The notes below the pieces were generated by a model. The model did not search any database, was not told where the DNA came from, and saw only the letters and a program-made list of their open reading frames with translations. Of a DNA stretch of 64,000 bases, positions 8,458-17,383 are shown in pieces. Every line of letters starts with the position of its first letter. Positions within the stretch are counted from its first letter, which is position 1. A program made the position numbers and the translations under genes. Source of the stretch: Larsenimonas suaedae (GTDB taxonomy: Bacteria; Pseudomonadota; Gammaproteobacteria; Pseudomonadales; Halomonadaceae). The DNA lies in the NCBI RefSeq assembly GCF_023712105.1, contig NZ_JAMLJI010000004.1, positions 124,001 through 188,000 on the forward strand, in the 5' to 3' direction.

Positions 8458-11400
8458 GTCAGGCGGCATCCTCAGCGTCTCAGGCCGAGCGCATTCTGTC
8501 GTTCTGGCACAAGGTCGAGTTTTTCGAGTCCACCGAGCTCAAGGGCATCGACCACGGCCAAGGGGCGATCCACTACCGTAGCGACGAGCTGGTGGACGCC
8601 CCGAACAGTCTGCCCTGGTTGGACCGCCAGACGATACGCCGAGCGGGCGCCCAGTACCGGGTAGGCAACGCCTACCGCTTCAAGCTCTATCTGGGACTTT
8701 TCCGCCGTCAGGAAATTTTCGAGGTGGCCCGTAAGGCTTACCCGGAGCAGAGCGAGGCCTGGATGGAGCGCAGCCGCGACGAGGGGCTGACCTGCTCGCT
8801 GACCGCCATGGTCAAGGAAGACGGCACACTGGATCGGCAGAGTATCGAAATCTCCACTGCCCCTTGGGTGCTGGGCGCGCTGCAGCAAGGCACCCTCGAC
8901 GCTGTCACCCTTGATGCGTTCGAGGCGGCCACCGAGGTGTTTCGCGAGCGGTTGACCACGATTCTTACCGTGGCGGACAACCTCAAAAGTGAACACGGTT
9001 TGCCGCCAGTCTTGAGTACTTTCGAGATCATCGAGATGCTCAAGGCGATGCAAGGCTGGACCGCCTTTGCGCCGCAAAGCGAGGCCCCGGCCCTAGTGGT
9101 TCAGCTGCTGCCCGGCCACAGCGGCAACGCAGAACATCCTGGCGACATGGTTTCTATTGGAAGCGAGACGTGGACGCCGCTCGCGCAGCTTTCCGCGCGC
9201 CTCGACGCGCCGGAAGATGGCGCTGCCGAGACGACCGCAGGTGACAGCGCCGCTGAGCTGTCCACCGCCATCAACGAGATCGCCATTCTCAACAGCTTTT
9301 TCATCCGCGATCTGGAAACGATTCTGTGCCAGCTGAAAGATCGGCCTCTGGCCCCCGGCTCGCCGCTGGCCCGCTACCTTTCCGGCGAGGTACCGCGTCA
9401 CCCTGATCTGCTGCTGCCAGAAGGCCGTGCGCTGTTGATGGAACAGCTTTCCCCCCGGCGCATGCCCGCCGGGCGCTGGCCGGGGGAAGACGCACACTCG
9501 ATGAGTCTGATGCAGCAGTTCGCCATCAACACCATCGACCAGGAACTGGAAGATGGCGGCCTGTACTCCGTTAACGGCCCCCCCGGTACCGGCAAAACGA
9601 CGATGCTGCGCGACCTAGTGGCGCGCAACATCACCAAGCGCGCGGAGGTGCTGGCCGCGCTGGGCTCGCCGGGCGCTGCCTTCGGTGAGAATCTGACGGT
9701 CAAGCTCGACGATCAGCTAAAGCCCATCAAGACGCTGATTCCCGAACTTGCCGGCTTCGAGATGGTGGTGGCCTCCAGCAACAACGCCGCGGTGGAAAAC
9801 GTCACCCAGGAGCTGCCGCAAACAAAGGCGCTGGGCGATGCATACCAGGCGCTTTCGTACCTGAAACCAGTGGGCCAGAAACTCGCGGCCAGCCATGAGC
9901 CGCGCGGCAGCAAGCTTTATGTCGAGGCGTTGGCACCGGACAAGGCATGCTGGGGGCTGATCGCCACGGCGCTTGGTAATAAAAGCAATCGCACAACCTT
10001 TGGTGAGCGGATCTTTTTCAAGCCTATAGATCAGTGTGAGGCTGAAGGTGAGGCCGAGCACTACAGAACGTTGGTGCCTGCGCTCAAGGCGCTCGCCGAG
10101 AAGGGCGGTGCGCTCGAGGATTTTCGCGCCGCGCAGCGTGCGTTCAATGAGGCCAAAAAGCGGGTCGAGGCGGCGCACCAGGATATCGCTCGGCTGCAGG
10201 CGCTGAAGCAGCTAGTGCGTCAAACCGAGGAGGGCCGCCGCCGGGCCGAGATCGACCGCCGCCTGGCGAGCCGAGTGGCGCTCTGGCGAGGCAAGCGGCA
10301 GGCGGTAAAGGTGGCGCTTTGGCCCATCACGGCGTATTGCCGCCACCGCGCCCAGTTGAAACAGCTTGCCCAGCGAGAACGGCGTGCTGCTCAGCAGGCG
10401 GAGGTAAGTGAGCAGCGCCTGGCATCGCTCGAGAAACGGCTGAACGCTGAGCGCGAGGCGTGTCACACCCTCGAGACCAGGTATCAGGACGTACTGCTGC
10501 CCGATGAGATGCTGGACCTGGACGCGGCCGAGGTGCAGCGCACGTCCTTTGGCCACTGCAAGGCACTCAACGAGGCCCGAGGACAGCTGACCGCGCGCGC
10601 GTTCGAGCTGCATCAGGCGTGGCTGGTGGCCGCCTACGCCGACAAGAAAAACCAGCTCTGGGCAACCATCAGCTCATTGATGGCGCTGCTCAACGGAAGT
10701 ATTGATGACCGCGAGGCCGCCAAGGCGTTGTGGCAGATGCTGTTTTTAATCGTGCCGGTGGTGTCGTCAACGTTTGCCTCCATCGCGAATCAATTCAGGG
10801 CGCTGGGCGAGGGGGAGATCGGCTGGCTGTTCGTGGACGAAGCGGGCCAGGCTCCGCCGCAGCAGGCAGCGGGTGCTCTCTGGCGCGCCAAACGCGCCGT
10901 GGTGGTGGGCGATCCGCTACAGATCGAGCCCGTCTTCACCGTGCCGGCCGGTTTGGTCGAGGCAATGGCCAAGGGCGAGTTCGAGCGCGACTGGTATAAG
11001 TGGTCGCCCACGGTGTCGTCGGTTCAGGTCGTGGCGGATCGCGCCAACCCGTACGGCACCAACGAAATTTCCGATGAACTTTGGGTCGGAAGCCCCTTGC
11101 GCGTCCACCGACGCTGTGACGAGCCGATGTTCAGTATCGCCAACCGCATCGCCTACAACGACAAGATGCTCCACGGCAATGACGACCTGGTGCCGGGGCC
11201 GGGCGACAGCCGCTGGTTCGATGTCGAAGGCGAGGTAAGCGGCAAGCATTTCGTTCCTGCTCAGGCGGCAAAGGTCGCCGGTATGCTCAAGCGCCATATC
11301 GACAAAACCGGAGAGCTCCCGAGTGTCTATGTGATCTCACCTTTCAAGGCCGTGGCGCAAGGCTTGCAGACAGAACTGGCCAACCGGCTTGATGCGACTG

Positions 11401-11669
11401 CCTTCGGCGGCGCCAGTGCGCTACGCGACTGGCTCAAGGCACGGGTGGGCACCGTTCATACCTTTCAGGGCAAGGAGGAGGACAGCGTCATTCTGGTGCT
11501 GGGGCTATCGAGTGAGTCACCAGGGGCCGCGAACTGGGCAAGCGCTAAACCTAACCTCCTCAACGTGGCGCTCACCCGTGCCAAGAAACGCGTTTATGTC
11601 GTGGGCAGTACCGAGATCTGGGGCAGTAAACAGTATTTTTCCGAAGCCTCCGAGAAGCTGCCGTCTTAG
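8454..11669 (+). CDS. SF1 (UPF1/DNA2-like) helicase coupled to the type I RM operon
   Basis: A 1071-residue superfamily 1 helicase-like ATPase. Visible motifs: Walker A GPPGTGKTT (K381), a long charged helical insertion (about 545-690) likely to form a coiled coil, Walker B DEAGQA (D795) followed by GDPLQIEP, then a UvrD-like second half with TFQGKEEDSVI and NVALTRAKKRVYVVG. The first 370 residues hold a domain I do not recognise. ATG 8454 overlaps the hsdS stop as ATGA, so it is read as the fourth gene of the hsd operon. A restriction accessory or independent anti-phage role is inferred from position and fold; no nuclease motif was found. Confidence 0.85.
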   Translation: MSQAASSASQAERILSFWHKVEFFESTELKGIDHGQGAIHYRSDELVDAPNSLPWLDRQTIRRAGAQYRVGNAYRFKLYLGLFRRQEIFEVARKAYPEQSEAWMERSRDEGLTCSLTAMVKEDGTLDRQSIEISTAPWVLGALQQGTLDAVTLDAFEAATEVFRERLTTILTVADNLKSEHGLPPVLSTFEIIEMLKAMQGWTAFAPQSEAPALVVQLLPGHSGNAEHPGDMVSIGSETWTPLAQLSARLDAPEDGAAETTAGDSAAELSTAINEIAILNSFFIRDLETILCQLKDRPLAPGSPLARYLSGEVPRHPDLLLPEGRALLMEQLSPRRMPAGRWPGEDAHSMSLMQQFAINTIDQELEDGGLYSVNGPPGTGKTTMLRDLVARNITKRAEVLAALGSPGAAFGENLTVKLDDQLKPIKTLIPELAGFEMVVASSNNAAVENVTQELPQTKALGDAYQALSYLKPVGQKLAASHEPRGSKLYVEALAPDKACWGLIATALGNKSNRTTFGERIFFKPIDQCEAEGEAEHYRTLVPALKALAEKGGALEDFRAAQRAFNEAKKRVEAAHQDIARLQALKQLVRQTEEGRRRAEIDRRLASRVALWRGKRQAVKVALWPITAYCRHRAQLKQLAQRERRAAQQAEVSEQRLASLEKRLNAEREACHTLETRYQDVLLPDEMLDLDAAEVQRTSFGHCKALNEARGQLTARAFELHQAWLVAAYADKKNQLWATISSLMALLNGSIDDREAAKALWQMLFLIVPVVSSTFASIANQFRALGEGEIGWLFVDEAGQAPPQQAAGALWRAKRAVVVGDPLQIEPVFTVPAGLVEAMAKGEFERDWYKWSPTVSSVQVVADRANPYGTNEISDELWVGSPLRVHRRCDEPMFSIANRIAYNDKMLHGNDDLVPGPGDSRWFDVEGEVSGKHFVPAQAAKVAGMLKRHIDKTGELPSVYVISPFKAVAQGLQTELANRLDATAFGGASALRDWLKARVGTVHTFQGKEEDSVILVLGLSSESPGAANWASAKPNLLNVALTRAKKRVYVVGSTEIWGSKQYFSEASEKLPS

Positions 11670-11711
11670 GCAGTTTTCGATTAGCCACCCGCTTCTTTGA
11701 TCCGATGAAAA

Positions 11712-11737
11712 AAAGCGCCCTTCGAGGCGCTTTTTTT
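11712..11737. terminator. intrinsic terminator after the hsd-helicase operon
   Basis: A-run, stem AGCGCC / GGCGCT with a six-base loop, then seven T. It is symmetrical enough to act in both directions: for the helicase operon on the + strand and the HipB-like gene on the - strand. Confidence 0.85.
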
Positions 11738-11819
11738 AGTGGCTTTCCTTTTCTTTCAACGATTTACTCGGCAGCGCTCATGCCAGCGCGTCATTCTCGT
11801 GATGTGATAACCGGTGGTT

Positions 11820-12134
11820 TCAAGGCGACTGCTCCCGCTTCAACAGCCGCTGGCGCAGCGCTGGGCTGCGTGGCAGCAGGCCGACGGTCAGCCCGAAGGG
11901 GCGAAAGGCGCGGTTCAGCAGCGCAAGCGACGGGCTGCCCTTGTCGGTTTCGATGTCCGAGAGCGTTCGGCGGCTGATGCTGGCAAGTGCTGCGTAGTCG
12001 GTCTGGTTCATGCCCAGTACCTCACGGCGCAGTTTTTTGAGCACGGCGCCGGGCGTGGTCTTCCCGGTCAAGAGCCGCTCGACCATCTCGAGCAGCAGCG
12101 TTTCGCGCTCGGCCGGCGTCAACTGTTGTGTCAT
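11820..12134 (-). CDS. HipB-like XRE-family antitoxin/repressor
   Basis: A 104-residue DNA-binding protein with one XRE-type helix-turn-helix (about 45-85; MNQTDYAALASISRRTLSDIE) preceded by a helical extension. It should neutralise the HipA kinase encoded just upstream and repress the operon by binding the palindromes at 13488-13589. ATG 12134 overlaps the hipA stop as ATGA, so the two are co-translated; an in-frame ATG at 12146 would add four residues. The antitoxin is second in the operon, the reverse of E. coli hipBA. Family call firm, repressor role inferred. Confidence 0.85.
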   Translation of the reverse strand: MTQQLTPAERETLLLEMVERLLTGKTTPGAVLKKLRREVLGMNQTDYAALASISRRTLSDIETDKGSPSLALLNRAFRPFGLTVGLLPRSPALRQRLLKREQSP

Positions 12135-13477
12135 GTCAGCCCCCACTGTTCAAGGCGCTGATCCAGCCGGGCCAGGCCGATGGCAGGATGTTTGAGAATC
12201 GAGTCCGGCACACCGCGGGTGGCCAGCCGCTGTTCGAGGCCGAGCAGTTGCCTACAAAGCGTCCGTAGCTCATCGAGCATGGTGTCCTCCGGGACATGAT
12301 GCGACAGCGCCCGTGCAATCGCCTGCCAGTCAAACTGGCCGCCTTCTTCATAGGGGGCTCCCCAGCGGGTGGTGCGGATTACCCCCTCGGGGTCGGCTTT
12401 CATCGGGGCAAAATCGTAGATGGGCGCCAGAGCCATACCGTCCGGGCGCTTGATGAGCGCCGTATTGCGTCCATGGTTATCGGAATTGCCAAAGACCACG
12501 TTCAAAAGATCCCGTTTGACCAGCTCGATGACGACAGGGGTGGCTTCGAAGTCCGCGCCGGCTTCCGTGACGCGATACTGCTGCCCGAGCCGCTCGATCA
12601 CTGTCTCGATCACGTCAAACATGTTGAGCGCCGCGCCAGGGCCTTTTTTCATGACCGAATAGAGGGATTCGAGCCCGAACAGGGTCCGCCGACCGCTCTG
12701 GAAGGCAACATCAAAGCGCGGCAGCCATAGGGAGGGATATTGCGATCCCTCTTCCAGTCGCATGGTGCGGGTCTCGATGGTGTTCATCCCAAGAGCGGCC
12801 AGTTCCTGATAGAAGTGGTACTCGGCCCGCAGAATATCGCAATCGATGGCAGTCCGGCGGTTTCTCGGAAACTTGACCAGATAATGATGATCCTTGCAGA
12901 GCGGGTCGTCCTGCCAGGTATCGATCCACGCCTCATCGTTGTCGGTACAGCGCAGTATCAGCTTGGGCGCCTCTCCGCCCGCGCCGGTCGCGCCGCCACT
13001 GGCGGCGCCCATCTGCTGGGCGTATTCAAGAAAATCCGTATGGCGCTCGACCACATCGCGTACCGGAAAGCGTAGCCGGGTCAATTGGCCGGTCTCGGGC
13101 CTTGTCGGTACGGCTTCCTTGATACGCAGATTACCGACCGGCGCAATGGTGCCGTGTCGCAGCAGTTCGGCATCCTGCGCGCCGGTGGAGAGATGATCGA
13201 TACCCAGCTGCGCGATCCAGTAACGGCGGCTGGCACCGGCCGGCATGATGTCATCGATAAAAGCGAACCAGGGGCAGGCATGAAACTGCTCCATCAGGCG
13301 CACCGGGTAGTTGATGCTACAGGCGTGCTCATTATCCTGTTCCATCCAGGCTACGGCGTAGCCCTGGTCATAGCCTAGTGTGGCGGTGCTGCGCCGTCCT
13401 TTTTCAGGCTCGGACAACGTCAATGTAGCCGCGTCGTGCCATTGATCGTGATGGAAGATTTGAAGCGTTAGCAGCAT
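12131..13477 (-). CDS. hipA: HipA-family serine/threonine kinase toxin
   Basis: HipA-fold kinase of 448 residues. E. coli HipA phosphorylates glutamyl-tRNA synthetase and causes growth arrest; related toxins have other targets, so the target here is unknown. Visible are the N-terminal subdomain 1 (DIMPAG), a Gly-rich loop before PKLILR, HHYLVKFPR (ATP-binding Lys), and the catalytic DNHGRN followed by IYDFAPM (metal-binding Asp) around residues 325-350. ATG 13477 is chosen because CGAGGG sits just upstream; the longer frame to 13510 would start inside an operator palindrome. First gene of a toxin-antitoxin operon. Confidence 0.9.
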   Translation of the reverse strand: MLLTLQIFHHDQWHDAATLTLSEPEKGRRSTATLGYDQGYAVAWMEQDNEHACSINYPVRLMEQFHACPWFAFIDDIMPAGASRRYWIAQLGIDHLSTGAQDAELLRHGTIAPVGNLRIKEAVPTRPETGQLTRLRFPVRDVVERHTDFLEYAQQMGAASGGATGAGGEAPKLILRCTDNDEAWIDTWQDDPLCKDHHYLVKFPRNRRTAIDCDILRAEYHFYQELAALGMNTIETRTMRLEEGSQYPSLWLPRFDVAFQSGRRTLFGLESLYSVMKKGPGAALNMFDVIETVIERLGQQYRVTEAGADFEATPVVIELVKRDLLNVVFGNSDNHGRNTALIKRPDGMALAPIYDFAPMKADPEGVIRTTRWGAPYEEGGQFDWQAIARALSHHVPEDTMLDELRTLCRQLLGLEQRLATRGVPDSILKHPAIGLARLDQRLEQWGLT

Positions 13478-13487
13478 GATGCCCTCG

Positions 13488-13507
13488 TTGAGCAAAAAAA
13501 TGCTCAT
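13488..13507. promoter_or_regulatory. HipB-type operator 1
   Basis: TTGAGC-N8-GCTCAT, first of three palindromes with the same arms and the same 8-base spacer, just upstream of the hipA ribosome-binding site. Same architecture as E. coli HipB operators (TATCC-N8-GGATA). Confidence 0.85.
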
Positions 13508-13528
13508 CATGAAACTAGAAACACGATA

Positions 13529-13548
13529 TTGAGCAAAATAATGCTCAA
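13529..13548. promoter_or_regulatory. HipB-type operator 2
   Basis: Perfect palindrome TTGAGC-N8-GCTCAA, starting exactly 41 bases from operator 1 (about four helical turns). Confidence 0.88.
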
Positions 13549-13569
13549 CGTAAATAGTTTTTATAAGTT

Positions 13570-13589
13570 TTGAGCGCTATTCTGCTCAA
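13570..13589. promoter_or_regulatory. HipB-type operator 3
   Basis: Perfect palindrome TTGAGC-N8-GCTCAA, starting exactly 41 bases from operator 2. With the other two it probably brackets the hipAB promoter. Confidence 0.88.
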
Positions 13590-13631
13590 GAGAGAAGGTC
13601 GAATCCGAGATTGCATCGGGTAAAACCTACA

Positions 13632-13655
13632 AGCCCGGCATCTGCCGGGCTGTTT
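13632..13655. terminator. GC-rich hairpin between the GST remnant and hipA
   Basis: Stem AGCCCGG / CCGGGCT with GTTTTGATTT on the + side. Either a weak terminator for leftward transcription from the GST remnant or insulation of the hip promoter. Confidence 0.55.
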
Positions 13656-13685
13656 TGATTTCAGTAGAGCGCCTGTCAAAGCGGG

Positions 13686-14018
13686 TCAGTCAAAGGCATC
13701 GAGTGCGAGGTAGTCGCTTTCCTGCGTTTTGATCTCCTGGCCCAGCGCATCGATCTCTTCGCTGACGGCGCTGAAATGAGGCCGCGCGGCAAGCTCCGAA
13801 AGCCAGGCATTGATGCGTGGGTAGGCGCCGAATCGATAGCCGACGGCCTTGATCTGATACAGCTCGCAGCCGATTGCCAGATCGGCAAGCGTCGGGTGCT
13901 CGCCGCCAGGCAGCATTGGGGCAGCGTCGGGCGCGTGTGATCGCTCAAGCTGAGCCTCGAGCGTGACAAGGCCCGGCGTCAGGCCGTCCTGCAGCGGTGC
14001 GTGCGGGCAGGCTATAGA
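13686..14018 (-). pseudogene. 5'-truncated glutathione S-transferase (C-terminal domain only)
   Basis: The frame reads through a typical GST C-terminal helical domain (LTPGLVTLEAQLER, then TLADLAIGCELYQI, RINAWLSELAARPHF) but has no thioredoxin-like N-terminal domain. Upstream the frame runs into unrelated sequence ending at the LuxR-type gene. A start at 13916 would make only 76 residues, too little to fold as a GST. A relic left by a deletion or insertion at the edge of the catabolic region is the simplest reading. Confidence 0.75.
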
Positions 14019-14026
14019 TTTACGGA

Positions 14027-14698
14027 TTATAGATAGAGCCGGCTGACAAGCTCGGTACGGTTGGTGACATTGAGCTTGCGGTAGAGGTGATCAAGGTGCG
14101 TCTTGACCGTGGACGGCGCGATGCCGAGTTCGCGGGCCATGGCCTTGTTGCTCAGGCCCTGGCGCAGCAGCGGTACGAGCTGGGCCTCGCGCTCTGTAAG
14201 TGCCGCGGGCACCGGTTCAACCAGCGCCGGGGCGGGTTCGAAAACGCGCTGGGCGACCGCCAGTTGCAGCATTTCCTGAAGCGATTGCAGGGTGTCGAGC
14301 TCGTGGGCGGTAAACCGGCCAAACCGTGATTTTCGAAGAAGCGAGATGCCAAGCACCGGGCGGTTCTGGGTGTAGAACAGCACTTCGGTGACATCGACAA
14401 CGTCGTGTTGGCTCAGAAAGGTCTGATAGCCCTCGTTGTGTTGGCGCGATTGAAGCGCCTGCGCGTCACGAAGCGGCACGACCTGACGGCCGAGGCGCTG
14501 ACAGAAACCGGGCTGAAGCGGGTCAAGATGGCGGTAGCGACTGAGGTAGCTATCGTGCATCTGATCGTGCCCGCCGTGCAGCTGGAAATCGCAGGCACTG
14601 AGGCCATCATCGATGCGGTAGAACGCCGCGAGCGAGGCAGGCACGGCGCGCGTGAATGCGTTCAGACAGTACGCGCCAAGGTCTTTTGGAGACTGCAT
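14027..14698 (-). CDS. LuxR-family transcriptional regulator
   Basis: A 223-residue regulator with an N-terminal GAF-like sensory region (about 1-140) and a C-terminal LuxR/FixJ helix-turn-helix (about 160-220; LTEREAQLVPLL, LSNKAMARELGIAPSTVKTHL, RKLNVTNRTELV). The ligand is not known and the N-terminus lacks an obvious phosphoacceptor domain, so it is a one-component regulator. It lies downstream of two SDR genes on the same strand and is a candidate controller of the SDR-MoaF genes or the APC permeases. Confidence 0.88.
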   Translation of the reverse strand: MQSPKDLGAYCLNAFTRAVPASLAAFYRIDDGLSACDFQLHGGHDQMHDSYLSRYRHLDPLQPGFCQRLGRQVVPLRDAQALQSRQHNEGYQTFLSQHDVVDVTEVLFYTQNRPVLGISLLRKSRFGRFTAHELDTLQSLQEMLQLAVAQRVFEPAPALVEPVPAALTEREAQLVPLLRQGLSNKAMARELGIAPSTVKTHLDHLYRKLNVTNRTELVSRLYL

Positions 14699-14793
14699 GG
14701 CTGGCCGACTCCCTGTTGGTCGAGATCACCAACATAACGAGCCGGCCGTGTGGGGGCAACGTGAATTTGTCGCCACGGGGGCCTTTTGACGGC

Positions 14794-15564
14794 TCAGCCG
14801 AGGGCGGTCACGCTTTCCGGCAGCAGGGCGCCGCCATCGACAATGATGGTCTGGCCGGTAATGTATTTAGCCAGATCGGACCCCAGAAACAGCATGGCGT
14901 TGGCGATGTCTTCGGGCGCGCCGAGATGGCCGAGCGGAATGCCGCGCTCAAGGCTTCGGCTGAGTTCGTCGTCGCCGAGGTTGTCCATCGCAGGCGTTCG
15001 GATCATGCCCGGTTCAACGCCGTTGATGCGGATGCCGGAGCCACCCATCTCGAGCGCGGTGTTACGAATGAAGCCGTTGACCGCAGCCTTGGAGGCGGCG
15101 TAATGGCTAAGCCCCGGGTAGGCGACCCGGTTGCCGGTAACGGACGAGGTGCACAGGATCACGCCCTTGCCCTGCTGCTCGAAGCGCGGAAGCAGTGCCT
15201 GCGTCATCCAGAACAGCGACTGCACGTTGACGGCAAAGGTGCGCTCGACCCGCTCGCGGGTGAGTTCCTTGAATGGGGTCAGCGGGAAGTAGCCGGCGTT
15301 GTGCACCAGCACGTCGATCGGCTCGCTTGCCTCGATCATGGCGCGGGTGGCGGTCTCATCGGAAAGGTCGACGCCGTAGGCCGTGACCTGGTGGCCGCCA
15401 GCCGTCAGTCGCTCGGCCACGCTTCTGGCCTGTTCTTCGTTGATGTCGGCAAGCGTGATGCGGGCGCCGGCTTCGGCAAAGCGGGTCACGATGGCTTCAC
15501 CGATGCCCTGGGCGCCGCCGGTCACCAGTACGTGCTGGCCGCTGTAATCGATGCTGATACTCAT
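14794..15564 (-). CDS. short-chain dehydrogenase/reductase
   Basis: Classical SDR of 256 residues: cofactor motif TGGAQGIG (about 15-22), D-I after beta-2 (LADI, favouring NAD(H)), NAG (HNAGYF), catalytic Ser (CTSSVTGN) and YAASK. It should interconvert an alcohol and a carbonyl; the substrate is unknown. A clear AGGAG precedes ATG 15564. It follows a second SDR and a MoaF-like gene on the same strand, presumably one operon, so a side-chain hydroxyl of an aromatic amine or related compound is a possible substrate (inference from context only). Confidence 0.9.
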   Translation of the reverse strand: MSISIDYSGQHVLVTGGAQGIGEAIVTRFAEAGARITLADINEEQARSVAERLTAGGHQVTAYGVDLSDETATRAMIEASEPIDVLVHNAGYFPLTPFKELTRERVERTFAVNVQSLFWMTQALLPRFEQQGKGVILCTSSVTGNRVAYPGLSHYAASKAAVNGFIRNTALEMGGSGIRINGVEPGMIRTPAMDNLGDDELSRSLERGIPLGHLGAPEDIANAMLFLGSDLAKYITGQTIIVDGGALLPESVTALG

Positions 15565-15637
15565 GAACGGACTCCTTTTGGCAAATTCAGGGCGGCCGGG
15601 CCGTGACTGGCCGGGTCGCCCTCAATGATCGTCCCTG

Positions 15638-16426
15638 TCAGAGGGCTTCGAACGGCAGGGTCGGGGTGTCAACCACGTGGGAGCCGCCGTCGGCCATGAT
15701 CATGCTGCCGGTAATGATGGCCGAGGCCGGGCCGATCAGGAAGTCGCAGATGCTGGCGATTTCCTCGGCGCTTGCCGGCCGACGCAGCGGGACGTTCTGG
15801 GTCACGCGGGCGTAGGCGTCATCGAGCGACTCGTTGTAGTGCGCCATCAATGGCTGCATTTCCTCGTCGGCCATCGGTGTTCGAATCCAGCCCGGGCAGA
15901 CACAGTTGACGCGTACGCCCTTGGGTCCGAAATCGCGGGCCATCGAGCGCGTCAGCCCGACAATCGCATGCTTGGCGGTGGTATAGCCGCACACCTCACC
16001 GCCGGCCTGGAACGAGGCCAACGACCCCAGAAGCACGATGGTGCCCTGCTGTTTCATCAGGTGCGGCAGGCAGGCGCGCGCGCTGTAGAACGCGGTGTCC
16101 AGATTCAGGCGCATCGACAGCTGCCAGTCGTCGTCGGTCATCTCGGTGGCCGTCCCCAGGCCATGGCCGCCGGCGCTCGAGATCAGGCTGTCGATGCGAC
16201 CGTAGGTCTCGAGAATCTTCTGGCAGAAGCCTTCCCAGTCTGACGAGCTGGCGGCGTCGCCCGAGAGCGCAAGCCCGCCGGTTTCCTCGGCCAGTGCTTC
16301 AAGCGGTGCCTTGCGGCGCCCGATCAGGACGACGTTGTGGCCGAGCGCGGCCTGCTGGCGCGCGCAGGCCTCACCCACACCGGTGCCGGCACCGGTAATG
16401 ACGATGGTCCGTTTTTCAGTGCTCAT
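15638..16426 (-). CDS. short-chain dehydrogenase/reductase
   Basis: Second SDR, 262 residues, not closely similar to its neighbour. Cofactor motif TGAGTGVG, an arginine pair after beta-2 (GRRK) that suggests NADP(H), SAG in place of the usual NAG, catalytic Ser in LLGSLASF and the YTTAK pair. The start overlaps the end of the MoaF-like gene by 11 bases, so the two are coupled. Substrate unknown; it probably acts in the same small pathway as the SDR at 14794. Confidence 0.88.
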   Translation of the reverse strand: MSTEKRTIVITGAGTGVGEACARQQAALGHNVVLIGRRKAPLEALAEETGGLALSGDAASSSDWEGFCQKILETYGRIDSLISSAGGHGLGTATEMTDDDWQLSMRLNLDTAFYSARACLPHLMKQQGTIVLLGSLASFQAGGEVCGYTTAKHAIVGLTRSMARDFGPKGVRVNCVCPGWIRTPMADEEMQPLMAHYNESLDDAYARVTQNVPLRRPASAEEIASICDFLIGPASAIITGSMIMADGGSHVVDTPTLPFEAL

Positions 16427-17234
16427 CGGGATACTCCGTTTCGTTCAGACGCTGGCAGTAGGAGGCCATCGGGAAGTTGGCAAGCGGGGCGTCTTCGGTG
16501 TCACCGACGCCGAAGATCTTGCCGTCACTGCGATGGTTCTGCTCGTCGATCATGACGATGCCAAGCGTCGGTACGATCTTTTCACGCCAGATGAACAGAT
16601 ACAGGTCATCGGTGATCTTGTAATAGTGGCAGCGGTCGGTGTCGCACAGGTTTTTTTCCACACCCTTGAGGCAGTGCCAGGTGTAGAAGTTCTCGTTGAG
16701 GTAGACGTGCTCGTATACCTCGGTCGGGCTGTAGCGATAGAGGTTACGCACCCCGATGAGCTCGTCGGTGACGGCGTGCGGGCAAACGCCCTCGCTGTAG
16801 GCCTGGTTGACGGCGCCGTGGCTGATCTCGACGTTGACGTCGGTCAGGGCACGTCCACCGAGGGCACGCTCGTAAAGGCCGGTCTTGATGGTCTCGAACG
16901 TGGGCAGCGTGCCGATGACCTGGGTGTAGCTGTCGCTCAGGGTGTCGAGCACCACGGTGTAGGAGGTGGTCGGCTTTTGGCGCTCATCCAGCCAGTCCAG
17001 CAGGTAAACGCCCTGACGCAGTGACGTGATGCGGACCTGAACCGGGTCGCCATCGTCGACGCGAAGCTGATCCTGGTCGACGTCGAGGCTTCGGACGCCG
17101 CCGCTGGCGTCATGGAGTTCGATCTTCTTGCCGCTGAGGTCGGCGGAATTGTCGAGGGCGTAGGAGCCGGTCTCGAAGCCTTTCTCGAGGCCGGTGACCG
17201 AGATCCAGTCGGTGTGCGAAGAAGGTGTTGTCAT
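16416..17234 (-). CDS. MoaF-like protein
   Basis: A 272-residue soluble protein resembling MoaF, a two-domain calycin-like family named from the monoamine-regulated moaEF genes of Klebsiella. The C-terminal half (YLNENFYTWHCLKGVEKNLCDTDRCHYYKI, shown in parts; LYLFIWREKIVPTLGIVMID) is the more recognisable. No enzymatic motif is known for the family and a molybdenum role is doubtful. Here it leads an SDR operon divergent from an amine/amino-acid permease, which fits a role in amine metabolism. A good AGGAG precedes ATG 17234. Confidence 0.7.
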   Translation of the reverse strand: MTTPSSHTDWISVTGLEKGFETGSYALDNSADLSGKKIELHDASGGVRSLDVDQDQLRVDDGDPVQVRITSLRQGVYLLDWLDERQKPTTSYTVVLDTLSDSYTQVIGTLPTFETIKTGLYERALGGRALTDVNVEISHGAVNQAYSEGVCPHAVTDELIGVRNLYRYSPTEVYEHVYLNENFYTWHCLKGVEKNLCDTDRCHYYKITDDLYLFIWREKIVPTLGIVMIDEQNHRSDGKIFGVGDTEDAPLANFPMASYCQRLNETEYPDEH

Positions 17235-17383
17235 GGTGTGATCTCCTGAAACCGAGTAAGGGGTACGGCACTACATGGCCGTCAACGCTTTTTATCCTCT
17301 GTGCTGGCCGGGTCGAGGGCTATCCCCCGAATGGGGGAGGGCGACCATGGTCGAGTCAGCCTGAGGCCGAGGGCAGGCAGGGG

